Shown: positions 9,101 through 14,824 of the stretch, in pieces | Numbering within the stretch: position 1 is the first letter of the stretch | How the letters are laid out: each line of letters opens with the position of its first letter | Assembly: GCA_020049615.1 (NCBI GenBank) | Contig: JAIFKN010000275.1 | Coordinates: 1 to 18,995 of the forward strand | DNA length: 18,995 nt | Direction: 5' to 3' | Source: a bacterium | GTDB taxonomy: Bacteria > Planctomycetota > UBA11346 | Notes under the pieces: generated by a model | Databases searched by the model: none | Seen by the model: only the letters and a program-made list of their open reading frames with translations | What the model was told of the DNA's origin: nothing | Made by a program: the position numbers and the translations under genes

Positions 9101-10632
9101 GCTCGTCGGTCCTGTTCAGCGCCCCGGTCGGCAGCGGGCCGGCGAACAAGCTGGTCCAGGCGGTCGATCCGGAGGGCGTGGCGAGCGCCGCGCAGCTGGT
9201 GTTCACCATCCAGCTCGACCCCAGCCAGGGCCGCATCGAGCGCTACAACGGCTCGGTCTGGCAGCAGGTCAGCAGCGACAGCGGCGTCTCCCCGATCTCG
9301 ACCTGGAGCCAGGCCGACATCGATGCCGGCAACGTTCGCTACATCAGCACCGGCTCGGTCGGCGGCAACGACGCCATCCTGTACTCGTGCGCCGACAACC
9401 TCGGCGCGGTCAGCCCGCTCTATCTCATGCGCTTCACCATCCAGGGCTCCGGTCCGCCGGTGATCAGCGGCCTGCCTGGCAGCATCACATGGTCGGAGCA
9501 GGCGGCGAAGCCGGGCCCATGGTCGGCGCTGGTCCCTGCCGCGACCCTGGCCAGCAGCACCGACCCGCTCGATGGCGGCCTGCTCAAGGTGACGCTGCTC
9601 AACGGCGAGAGCGGCGACGAGCTGTCCTTCGTCGGCAACGGCGTGACGCTGTCCGGGAGCACCCTCTCGCTGTCGGGCGTCGACATCGGCAGCCTGGTCG
9701 CCACGACCAGCAGCCTGACCGTGACGCTGAACGCCAACGCCACCCAGGCGCGCGTCTCGGCCCTGCTGCAGTCGGCGAGCTTCCGCACCAGCAACCAGGC
9801 GCCCGTCGCCAGCGGCCGCTCGATTGAGCTGCGCGCCAATGACGGATCGGTGGCCGGCGGCACCACCATCACCGCTCTGCCGCTGGTCATCGACCTCTAC
9901 AACGACGCACCGACCCTCAGCCTGAGCGTCGACGTCAACGCCACGCCGTATGCCGCGACCGCCGTGCCCGGCATCCCCAACCTGCTGCGCACCGGGCGGG
10001 TCACGCCGAGCGACCCCGAGGGCGAGCTCGCCGCCAACATCACCATGACCCTGTTCCAAGGCGCGCTCCAGGGCACCCTGGTGTTCAATCCCGACGGGAC
10101 GTTCAGCTACCGGCCGAACTTCCTTTCCGGCAGCCTCGCCTCGGAGGTGCTCGAAGACTCCTTCATCGTCACCGTCACCGACCGCGACTTCAGCGTCGCC
10201 CCGTCGGCGACGCGGGTGGACGGAACCGGCGCGGCCTCGCGCTACGACGCCGCCAGCCGCCAGGTGACGGTGCCGATCCGCATCGCCGCCGGCGGGGCCG
10301 GCCTGGCCTTCCGCAACGTGCCCCGCATGACGGTCGACAACCTCACCGGCGGGTCGTTCAGCTACACCCCGCAGCTGCAGCTGCCCAGCGGGGCCGGGAC
10401 GATCCGATTCGAGCTGATCGATGTGCCCGGCGCGGTGACCCTGGGCACCGGCGCCGGCCAGCTCAACTTCAGCCCCTCGAGCGGCGCGATCAGCTGGCCG
10501 GCGGTGCCGCCGCCCGCCGGCACGCTGCCGCAGTACTGGCGCTTCGGCATCCTCGCCACCGACCCGACGACCGGCTCGGCTGCGCTGCTGCCGATCATGC
10601 TCCGCGTCGGCACGGGAGGGACCAACGGATGA
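3130..10632 (+). CDS. Giant secreted autotransporter-associated beta-strand-repeat protein with C-terminal cadherin/CSPG-like domains
   Basis: The product is 2500 residues. It begins with a signal peptide (cleavage near residue 19-21; LLAC at 12-15 is a weak lipobox alternative). Residues about 30-1955 are Gly/Thr/Ser/Ala-rich beta-solenoid sequence with repeats of the autotransporter-associated type (pattern GGLxKxGxGTLxLxGxNxYTGxTxVxxGTL). Clear copies start near residues 156, 239, 371, 851, 1264, 1448, 1536, 1655 and 1778. A W-D-x-x-x-N-W motif occurs at the start (about 35-50) and again near 1038-1055 (DWNEAANWTLGVP), suggesting two joined modules. Residues 1960-2500 change character: a CSPG/NG2-like repeat (WSQADIDAGNVRYIS, about 2058), a bacterial cadherin-like segment (about 2100-2280), a VCBS-like stretch (GTLVFNPDGTFSYRPN, about 2314) and a putative Ig-like end. 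No C-terminal translocator barrel, PEP-CTERM, LPXTG or dockerin is visible. The role is probably a surface or extracellular adhesive or structural protein; export beyond the periplasm is unexplained. It sits in a coupled cassette with two FGE-like proteins and a small barrel. Confidence 0.9.
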   Translation: MSRNLRLLGLLLLACWLGAATSDWQGDDGTSPTHWDVDANWQGNAPGGSDDAVFSDNSGTGQTVTLNGADRTVGTLTFNNQRNVTILAGNTLNTGGLSVTGGTHIIECNVSLSAATITVGAGADLTVSGDLDLGANTTIDVGAGGVLRLNGTVSGAFGLVKTGTGTLILGGNGTYTGATLVNAGDLQVSGGLAGTTSFTVLGVASASISGTVALQAVTTVDIGVGASVTASGPISGAFGLNKAGGGTLVLSGTNSYTGATQVSAGVLSLTASGALNGTSGVAVSGTGQLALSGNVVLQSVPLTLGSSTVPALRSAAGFNVWPGSITLGSASTIQSDAGTLILGGAIDNGGLLLTCGGAGSIISSGVISNTGGLTKSDAGSLTLAGANIYSGATSVGAGTLVAQHALALGDNGASNTTTTVTAGAALALDGTFSMSNRETIQLNGDGGGGGALRSTAGSQTLAGPVAMQSASTIAVLNGSSTLTLSGILSGAHLLTSQGGGALALGNGSNTASGGLAIASGTLRLGGANVLPSGAINVNGTLDTVTFSPTIAGVFSGTGTVTGTAATFTGGGSWSGVFTGGLAVNVTAGTFTLNGSATSNHSGFTTVSGAGTLSVNSASTLGTGTTIRIDTGGTLALGSVTVARPVAFIGAGSIAPAGGATAVLTGALTGGATIGGSGTLSLPNATSFSSLALTGATLQFGNAASLGSGTVTVNSGTLAPSSALSPTNAVSIAGDCTIAGSANAVFDTVTINAADPAITVASGRNHTFTHVRQGTGSAFQVAGAGTLLCDFTPNGGTAITGLTVQPGATWSTIANASVSLATLAGSGIAQIGSGTLTLTGTTTFAGSIAGSGGLTVSSSGTVTLSGVSTYTGATTVSLGTLSLAGDTGTIAASASLAVTGATFAINNAGGSSNPNRLGDSLTVTLNGGTFSMTAPSNIDRTETIGVLRLATAASNVQLTAAGSGDCRLTCSDATAGFVSVGGGTFTLAKINGSSGTANLFSTNGFADGEEVTFANGIYEIYKTATGLDTTTVTTVTNGNGSDWNEAANWTLGVPTQSTIAEVRHRMVLTGTTNGFGQAAKLVFAAGGSDPGVDAGYNSTINYIQLPSGGIIEAQTSAVLNGVSLYTSTGEMILNTQNGAILTVQENPLFVTSTNLYFKERITLGGTGEIHLANNNAQIIGSSSFYFGGVVLEGGLLKLVDTNGLPSVCTDSWTLNGGAQVDLAGTSKTIPSVSGGGGTFTNTGAASVLTISSGGTLTGRLTGALGLTIGANLTIQGPGSSTYSGSTVVNGGTLTISKPFGSNGIGSGSAVSLAVGTGLTVNGDETIGSFTLAGSNPISVSSGATLTVGGSSAFLGAWSLSGGGTADLIAAVDSSGTGQATVTGSSTLRIARARHLGYATDIHLDAGTLAVQGSLGALTLPQNLALDGAGSVNVGSGTILTSAAIDGSEALSKLGAGTLIVGSLSCTQTSTAVSGGTLQIADDQHLGSGGLTLDGGTLAVTADLSASVRALTIGAGGGTVSVSSDKTLDWPGQVGGAGTLVKSGTGVLALGGNNAGFSGQLSVAAGTLQADHANALGGSASGTQVADGASLLISDAFSLSEPISITGDGGGAGALQLATGASIGTGVMQLSAGATRPATIAVSSGSATISSRMRGSGGLDKIGAGTLVLSDVTSDFNGTVDITAGTVSVADERVFGANGNTVALAGGTLAVTAPVTFNASRALQVRLAGGTISTGASTLTISGLDTAAGQNLQLLGAGGLVIDAGAAVNSTIGGSLFGSGSLTKTGTGNLTLQSANDGTGINPSYTGAISVVAGQFRVNGSVAPASTCDVAAGAVLSGSGRLGVLSVAGTVRPGGLAAAGVLNSASLDLGATAVLRFDLGTANDLLAVTGAVTVANGAELQIDGLPDAAAFGVGDYTIISSGTAWTYTPGDMSVTYDAGISGATAANYRLVDGGTTLVLQRNRAPQVATAIDTTPGTTSTSTTPPAYTVGPPGSSVLFSAPVGSGPANKLVQAVDPEGVASAAQLVFTIQLDPSQGRIERYNGSVWQQVSSDSGVSPISTWSQADIDAGNVRYISTGSVGGNDAILYSCADNLGAVSPLYLMRFTIQGSGPPVISGLPGSITWSEQAAKPGPWSALVPAATLASSTDPLDGGLLKVTLLNGESGDELSFVGNGVTLSGSTLSLSGVDIGSLVATTSSLTVTLNANATQARVSALLQSASFRTSNQAPVASGRSIELRANDGSVAGGTTITALPLVIDLYNDAPTLSLSVDVNATPYAATAVPGIPNLLRTGRVTPSDPEGELAANITMTLFQGALQGTLVFNPDGTFSYRPNFLSGSLASEVLEDSFIVTVTDRDFSVAPSATRVDGTGAASRYDAASRQVTVPIRIAAGGAGLAFRNVPRMTVDNLTGGSFSYTPQLQLPSGAGTIRFELIDVPGAVTLGTGAGQLNFSPSSGAISWPAVPPPAGTLPQYWRFGILATDPTTGSAALLPIMLRVGTGGTNG
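10615..10620 (+). promoter_or_regulatory. Shine-Dalgarno of the FGE-like lipoprotein gene
   Basis: GGAGGG is 8 bases before ATG 10629 and lies inside the last codons of the giant gene. It supports the 10629 start over the next in-frame ATG at 10647 and points to translational coupling. Confidence 0.6.
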
Positions 10633-11477
10633 GGCGGGACGACCACATGCGCATCGGACGACTCCTGCTGCCTGCACTTGCCCTGTTCGCCGCAGGCTGC
10701 GGCCCGTCGACCGGCGGCTCGTCGACCGGCGATCTGGCCAACGCCGTCGGCGTGACGACCTCCGACTACGCCGTGCTCGATCTGGTCGACGGCGGTGTGC
10801 TCTACCTCGCGTCCATCCCGGATCTGCAGAGCAATGCGTCCTACCGCGACCGCCTGATCGCCTTCCGCCGTGTCGGCAGCGGGCCGGGCCAGGCGCTGAT
10901 CGCGGTCTTCGAGCTGACCCAGGCGCAGTGGCAGCGCATCGATCCGATCGCCGCCTCGCCATGGACCGACGTGCCGACGGCGGTCGTGCCCGCTACCGCC
11001 TATGGCGGCAGCTATCCGGCCTTCAACCTGCGGGCCGACGACCTGTCGACCGCCTTGGCGGCCTTCTCGCCCGCGAGCGGCGTCCGTCTCGCCATCCCGA
11101 CCGCGATCCAGTGGCGGGCAGCGGTCGGCGCCGGCAGCGGCTACAGCTGGGGTGCGCAGGCCGATCGCGCCAACCTCGTCGGCCAGGCGGTGGTGCGCGA
11201 GACCGCGCTGACCAGCGCGCGCATCGCCGGCGGCACCAGCCAGATCGATGCTGGCGGACCAGCGACGGTGGGTTCGCGCTCGGCCAGCCCGACCGGCCTC
11301 TACGACCTGCATGGGAACGTGTGGGAATGGGTCGACGGCGGCAGCGCCGTGCTCGGCGGCTCATGGTACGACCCCGCCTCCCTGGCGCGAGCCGATGCCA
11401 CGGCCGGGGCCGGACAGGGCCTCCTCCCCGACGTCGACCACGCCCTCATCGGCGCCCGCCTGGTGCTCATCCCGTGA
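10629..11477 (+). CDS. Lipoprotein with FGE-like (SUMF1/EgtB/PvdO) domain lacking catalytic cysteines
   Basis: The product is 282 residues. The N-terminus is a lipoprotein signal: a charged start, a hydrophobic run and lipobox FAAGC with the lipidated Cys at 24, followed by a Gly/Ser/Thr-rich linker. From about residue 75 the sequence follows the FGE/sulfatase-modifying-factor fold: an early VFELTQAQWQRI motif (family pattern 'evTnaqy..'), AIPTAIQWRAAVGAG (equivalent of the LPTEAEWEyAArG motif), GLYDLHGNVWEWVD at about 223 and LGGSWYDP. Apart from Cys24 I see no cysteine, so the copper-binding pair of true formylglycine-generating enzymes is missing. The protein is better viewed as a carbohydrate- or protein-binding or structural derivative. 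ATG 10629 overlaps the giant gene's TGA (ATGA), and its own stop overlaps the next start (GTGA). An inner ATG at 10647 would also leave a usable signal peptide. The lack of no-Asp+2 certainty means inner- versus outer-membrane sorting cannot be judged. Confidence 0.85.
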   Translation: MRRDDHMRIGRLLLPALALFAAGCGPSTGGSSTGDLANAVGVTTSDYAVLDLVDGGVLYLASIPDLQSNASYRDRLIAFRRVGSGPGQALIAVFELTQAQWQRIDPIAASPWTDVPTAVVPATAYGGSYPAFNLRADDLSTALAAFSPASGVRLAIPTAIQWRAAVGAGSGYSWGAQADRANLVGQAVVRETALTSARIAGGTSQIDAGGPATVGSRSASPTGLYDLHGNVWEWVDGGSAVLGGSWYDPASLARADATAGAGQGLLPDVDHALIGARLVLIP

Positions 11478-12106
11478 TCCGACCATTCCTCCTCAGCTGC
11501 GTCCTCCTCCCGTGCGCCGCCGCCGCCGAACTGGTCGTGCGCGACATCCGGCTTGGCGTGGTGACGCGTCCGACCGAGTTCGATTTCACCATCACCTCGC
11601 CGCTGGCCGAAGTGGATGGCACCGACGCCTTCGATGGCGGTCTGGCGCTGGAGGGCGGGATCCGCTGGTCGTTCGCCCGCGCCGGCGACCGGCTCGGCCT
11701 GGTGGCTGGCGCCGACCTGACCATCGAAGGCCAGAGCTACGATGGCGGGGACGGCCTCAGCACGATGCTGGCGAAGGTCTCCGCCGGTCTGGGCTGGGCC
11801 GCCACCGACCGGTTGACCGTCCTCGGCGAAGGTCTGGTCGGCTATGGGCTCAGCACCCTGAAGCTGCCCGGAACGGCGGCCGCGGGGGACTATGAAGCCG
11901 ACGGCAGCACCCTCGCCTACGAGGCCCGCTTCACCGGCACCTGGCAGTTCACCCGCGGCTTCAACGCCGGCCTGATGGCCGGCTGGCTGATCGCCGAGCA
12001 CGATCTCAGCGGCGATGACAGCGACCTGACCCTGGAGCAGTCCGGCTGGTATGCCGGCCTGGTCATGTCCTGGCGCATCGACGACGTGCCGACTCCGCTG
12101 GAGTAG
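11474..12106 (+). CDS. Small outer-membrane beta-barrel-like protein
   Basis: The product is 210 residues from a GTG start that overlaps the lipoprotein gene's stop (GTGA). The frame is open upstream, but the previous gene occupies that DNA and a signal peptide begins exactly here (MIRPFLLSCVLLP, Ala-rich end, probable cleavage AAAA|ELVV at 18/19). There is no Shine-Dalgarno, as expected for a coupled start. The mature part alternates hydrophobic and polar residues in strand-like stretches separated by Gly/Asp turns (LALEGGIRWSF, RLGLVAGADLTIEG, VSAGLGWAA, LTVLGEGLVGYGL, YEARFTGTWQF, GFNAGLMAGWLIAEHDLS, SGWYAGLVMSWRID). This resembles an outer-membrane barrel of about 8-10 strands. At about 190 residues it is too small to be a classical 12-strand autotransporter translocator. 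Position in the cassette suggests it may anchor or dock the giant protein or the lipoprotein, which is inference only. Confidence 0.7.
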   Translation: MIRPFLLSCVLLPCAAAAELVVRDIRLGVVTRPTEFDFTITSPLAEVDGTDAFDGGLALEGGIRWSFARAGDRLGLVAGADLTIEGQSYDGGDGLSTMLAKVSAGLGWAATDRLTVLGEGLVGYGLSTLKLPGTAAAGDYEADGSTLAYEARFTGTWQFTRGFNAGLMAGWLIAEHDLSGDDSDLTLEQSGWYAGLVMSWRIDDVPTPLE

Positions 12107-12131
12107 CAGCGCTGGCCGCTAACGTCCCGAC

Positions 12132-12470
12132 ATGTCCCTCATCGACCAGCTCATCTCCACCGTCGGAATCAGCCAGCCGCAGGCCGAAGGCGCCGTCGGT
12201 GCCATCGGCCGCCTCGCCCAGGGCAAGCTGCCGCCGGACCTCTTCGGCGAGCTCGGCAAGCTCGTCCCCGGCCTCTCGGGCATGATCGGCGGAGCGCCGA
12301 AGCCCTCCGGCATGGCGGCGATGCTCGGCGACAAGGGCGCCCTCGCCTCGGTGTTCTCGCAGCTTGGCATCGACCTGGGCAAGGCCGGGCCGATCGCCAA
12401 GGTGGTCATGGCGTTCGTCCAGGCGAACGGCAGCGATGCGCTCAAGGCGGCGGTGGCCAGGTTCGTCTGA
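12132..12470 (+). CDS. DUF2780-like small protein
   Basis: The product is 112 residues with no signal peptide. It is rich in Gly, Ala and Leu, with helical segments separated by GG/GAP turns: LIDQLISTVGISQPQAEGAV, a Leu/Pro/Gly-rich middle (LPPDLFGELGKLVPGLSGM) and a C-terminal helix (AKVVMAFVQANGSDALKAAV). This order, with a short 'LxxxLGIxxxQAxGAxGA' start and a terminal 'FVQxxG' helix, resembles the DUF2780 (VcgC/VcgE-type) family, whose function is unknown. It lies 25 bases after the barrel gene on the same strand, so it may be the last gene of that transcript, but no Shine-Dalgarno is obvious. It converges on the deacetylase gene with only 7 bases between the stop codons. Family assignment is from memory of the pattern. 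Confidence 0.7.
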   Translation: MSLIDQLISTVGISQPQAEGAVGAIGRLAQGKLPPDLFGELGKLVPGLSGMIGGAPKPSGMAAMLGDKGALASVFSQLGIDLGKAGPIAKVVMAFVQANGSDALKAAVARFV

Positions 12471-12477
12471 CGCCCGG

Positions 12478-13137
12478 CTAGCGGCCGGCGAACAGCTCCG
12501 GCAGATCGGTCCAGCGCACCCGCGGCTCGGCCGAGATGCGGGCGATCTGCTGGTCGAAGGCCCACCAGGCGGCCTCGTCCAGGATCTCGTAGGAGTGGCC
12601 CCAGAAATAGAACACGCCGTCGGCGTCGCGGACGCGTTCGAAGCGCTCCCAGAAATCGGCGGCCTGGAAGTGGCACGAGCTGGCCAGGCGCATCGGGTCG
12701 GCGCAGGGCAGCACCGCCTCGGTATTGGCGCAGGTACGGGCGTAGACGTGGCCGGCGGCGCGCACCGCGGCGCAGACGCGGTCGTCGTGCTCGCCGAAGG
12801 GATAGGCGAAGCCAAGGACGGGATAGCCGAACAGCGCCTCAAGCTGGACCTTGTTGGCGCGGATCTCGTGCGCCAGGGCGTCGTCATCGAGCTGCTTCGG
12901 ATGCGGATGGGTCAGGGTGTGGTTGGCGACCAGGAAGCCGCGGTAGGTGTGGACGAGCTCGCCGCGCGCCAGCTTCCACACCGGCTTGGTCCCTTTGTAC
13001 ATCCAGCCGGAGTAGCGTTCCTCGCGGTGCAATCCGAGGTTGAGATTGAAGCTGCCCGTCGCGCCATGCCGGCGCAGCACCTCGCACACCCGGATGTCGT
13101 CGACGACGCCGTCGTCCCAGCATTGGCAGACGCGCAT
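12478..13137 (-). CDS. Polysaccharide deacetylase family protein (NodB-type), cytoplasmic
   Basis: The product is 219 residues. It has a recognisable NodB/carbohydrate-esterase-4 layout: the metal- and base-type Asp pair in CWDDGVVDD (D8, D9), the zinc-binding motif NHTLTHPHP (H73, H77), AYPFGEHDD (about 111-119) in place of the usual RxPY-type motif, and a late FWGHSYE (H181). Such enzymes remove N- or O-acyl groups from polysaccharides; the substrate cannot be read here. No signal peptide or membrane helix is present, so it probably acts in the cytoplasm, unlike most peptidoglycan or chitin deacetylases. The start chosen (ATG at 13137) gives the DDG motif at the N-terminus and lies 2 bases after the hemerythrin stop, indicating co-translation. 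The longer open frame upstream is a shadow of the hemerythrin gene and the heptamer array. Confidence 0.87.
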   Translation of the reverse strand: MRVCQCWDDGVVDDIRVCEVLRRHGATGSFNLNLGLHREERYSGWMYKGTKPVWKLARGELVHTYRGFLVANHTLTHPHPKQLDDDALAHEIRANKVQLEALFGYPVLGFAYPFGEHDDRVCAAVRAAGHVYARTCANTEAVLPCADPMRLASSCHFQAADFWERFERVRDADGVFYFWGHSYEILDEAAWWAFDQQIARISAEPRVRWTDLPELFAGR

Positions 13138-13139
13138 GT

Positions 13140-13556
13140 TCAGGCCTTCGCCAGCGCGGGGATGTAGAGCTTGTCGGTGGCGGCGATGTGTTCGCGGATC
13201 CAGCCGCCCATCAGCGCCAGGACCTCCTGGGCGCAGTCGAAGTCGTTGCCGTGCTGGGCGGTGAGCTCGGCCAGGCGGGCGGCGAGCTGGGCGTGCAGCG
13301 CGCGGTGCTCGGCCAGTCCGGCATAGGCGGCCTTGGCCATCGCCGCCTCCTCGTCGCCGAAGTGGCGCTGGGTGTAGCTGACGGCGAAGGCCAGGGCCTG
13401 CGCGACGGTGCGCTCGCCGCGCCCGGCGGCGACCGCCTTGCGCAGGTTCTCCAGGGCCTGGAACCACTCGACATGCTGGCGGTCGATCGCCTGGATGCCG
13501 GTGCGGAGGTCGCTGGTGAAGCGGAAATCGGGCTGTGCCTGCATGGCGGGCAGCAT
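13140..13556 (-). CDS. Bacteriohemerythrin
   Basis: The product is 138 residues from ATG 13556 (134 from ATG 13544). It is a four-helix O2-binding diiron protein. All seven iron ligands of the family can be placed: H28 (in DRQHVEWF), H65 and E69 (HFGDEE), H84 and H88 (EHRALH), H123 and D128 (HIAATD). Length and order match single-domain bacteriohemerythrins, which bind oxygen reversibly and serve in O2 storage, delivery or sensing. No signal peptide is seen. It is the third gene of a minus-strand group and runs 2 bases into the deacetylase gene. The frame stays open upstream through a heptamer array to a TTG at 13730. If that were used it would add a low-complexity tail of about 58 residues, but the family length argues against it. 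No strong Shine-Dalgarno precedes either ATG. Confidence 0.93.
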   Translation of the reverse strand: MLPAMQAQPDFRFTSDLRTGIQAIDRQHVEWFQALENLRKAVAAGRGERTVAQALAFAVSYTQRHFGDEEAAMAKAAYAGLAEHRALHAQLAARLAELTAQHGNDFDCAQEVLALMGGWIREHIAATDKLYIPALAKA

Positions 13557-13606
13557 CGCCGGGGCGGGCGGACGGGCAATGGGGCCTCTGGCTGGTGGCC
13601 CGTGGT

Positions 13607-13725
13607 CGCTGGTCGCTGGTCGCTGGTCGCTGGCCGCTGGCCGCTGGCCGCTGGGCGCTGGGCGCTGGGCGCTGGGCGCTGGTCGCTGGCCGCTGGCCGC
13701 TGGGCGCTGGCCGCTGGCCGCTGGC
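13607..13725. repeat. Array of 17 tandem 7-base repeats (CGCTGGN)
   Basis: Seventeen consecutive heptamers CGCTGGN fill 119 bases with no indels. Only the seventh base varies, in the order T,T,T,C,C,C,G,G,G,G,T,C,C,G,C,C,C; A is never used. The left flank (13588-13606) holds degenerate GCTGG/GTGG pieces. The array lies in the 189-base gap between the lipase stop and the hemerythrin start and is transcribed with them as (NCCAGCG)n. Read on the minus strand it has no stop codon in any frame. One and a half similar units occur at 12110-12120, between the barrel and DUF2780 genes. Confidence 0.97.
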
Positions 13726-13745
13726 AACAAGCCAGATCCCAGCCG

Positions 13746-14822
13746 CTATTCCTTCAGCGAGCGCAATTGCCGGTAATATCCCCAGTAATCGTGCGGCCGC
13801 AGGTTGCCCCAGGCGCCGTCGTCGAGGCGGGCCTGGCCCTTGCCGTCGATGCGCACTCGGTGGCCGAGATGCTTCAGGCTCACCTCGTGGACATTGCGCA
13901 CGTCGTAGATCGAGCACACCACGTCGGCGTCGTGCAGCACATTCCAGGTGAGGTCACCGTAGGTGGCGACCATCCATTCGTAGCAGCGGACATTGCGCTG
14001 CCACTGCTCGTGGTCGAGCTTCGGCGAGATGAACTCGTCGGAGGCGACGGCGTAGGGGGGCGCGATGAGGTAGGCGCCACGCACCGCGAACAGGCCGCCG
14101 GTCTTGTCCAGGCCGAAGAAGCCGTGGTCATCCGCGCCGGTGTGGCGCCAGCCCTCGAGGGCCGGCACACTGAGCTGGGCCATGGCGGCGCCGAGGCTGT
14201 GGCCGGCGACGAACAGGGGGATGCGGCCGTCCGGACCGGGCTTGATGCCCCATTCCTGCGCCAGGCGCGGCAGGTCGCGGTCGAAGAAGCCGATCGCGAT
14301 GAGGTTGCGCACGCCGCGGCGGAAGCCGGCGTGGCCGCTGGGGATGAACAGCCGACCCGGCGCAGGCGAGTCCTCGTAGACGCTGGTCTTGGCGTTCTGG
14401 TACCAGTCCTGGGCGTCGTTGCTGCCGACGAAGACGATGCACATCGACTGGTCGTGCGCATCGCCGAGCACGTACAGCTCGGGATAGCGCACCCAGGGCA
14501 TGATCCACAGCCGGGGCGCGATGTAGGCGGCGTGCAGACCGCGGGCGGCGAACAGCTCGAGGCGGCGCTGGACCGACAGTCCGGGCATCAGCGCGCGCAG
14601 ATCGTCGTAGCCGGCGAGTTCGAGACGCTCGTGGTCGCGGCCGGCGCCGTAGACCATCGCCGCGAGCAGGGCGCCGCCCAGCAGGTTGGCGTGCCAGCCG
14701 GCACCGGTGCGGGGGGTGATCGTCGGCGCGACGTCGGCGGGAGGCGGCGAGCGCAGGCGCGAGGCGCAGCCGGTGCCGGGCAGGGCGAGCAGGATGGCGG
14801 CGGCGGCGGAGATGAGGCGCAT
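13746..14822 (-). CDS. Lipoprotein with class-3-lipase-like alpha/beta hydrolase domain
   Basis: The product is 358 residues. A short lipoprotein signal (MRLISAAAAILLALPGTGC) puts the lipidated Cys at 19. The body is an alpha/beta hydrolase: the nucleophile elbow GHSLG with Ser209, a likely acid in LHDADVV (D298 or D300) and a likely His in RPHDYWGYY (H344). The spacing and the D...H order match the lipase class 3 (Mbeg1-like) group. The substrate, probably an ester or lipid in the periplasm or at the outer membrane, is not determined. An HHxx-free segment YVLGDAHDQSMCIVFVGSND (about 122-141) fits the first strands and oxyanion region of that fold. The ATG at 14822 lies 2 bases after the pseudouridine synthase stop, so the two are likely co-translated. 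The longer open frame upstream is a shadow of that gene. Confidence 0.85.
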   Translation of the reverse strand: MRLISAAAAILLALPGTGCASRLRSPPPADVAPTITPRTGAGWHANLLGGALLAAMVYGAGRDHERLELAGYDDLRALMPGLSVQRRLELFAARGLHAAYIAPRLWIMPWVRYPELYVLGDAHDQSMCIVFVGSNDAQDWYQNAKTSVYEDSPAPGRLFIPSGHAGFRRGVRNLIAIGFFDRDLPRLAQEWGIKPGPDGRIPLFVAGHSLGAAMAQLSVPALEGWRHTGADDHGFFGLDKTGGLFAVRGAYLIAPPYAVASDEFISPKLDHEQWQRNVRCYEWMVATYGDLTWNVLHDADVVCSIYDVRNVHEVSLKHLGHRVRIDGKGQARLDDGAWGNLRPHDYWGYYRQLRSLKE

Positions 14823-14824
14823 GC

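Noticed and set aside
7276..10962. 1228-codon open frame on the minus strand opposite the giant gene
   Set aside because: It is antisense to well-supported coding sequence, of Arg/Ala/Gly/Asp-rich shadow composition, and crosses the boundary into the next gene. High GC alone keeps such frames open.
12474..12488. Bidirectional terminator between DUF2780-like and deacetylase genes
   Set aside because: A 5-base CCGGC/GCCGG stem with a 5-base loop exists but has no T-tract, and such stems are frequent at this GC content.
13607..13725. CRISPR-like array
   Set aside because: Units are contiguous 7-mers without spacers; it is a simple tandem repeat.
13557..13730. N-terminal extension of hemerythrin through the heptamer array from TTG 13730
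   Set aside because: Would add a low-complexity tail unlike the family; two ATGs at 13556 and 13544 give the usual length. Kept only as a hypothesis in the repeat finding.
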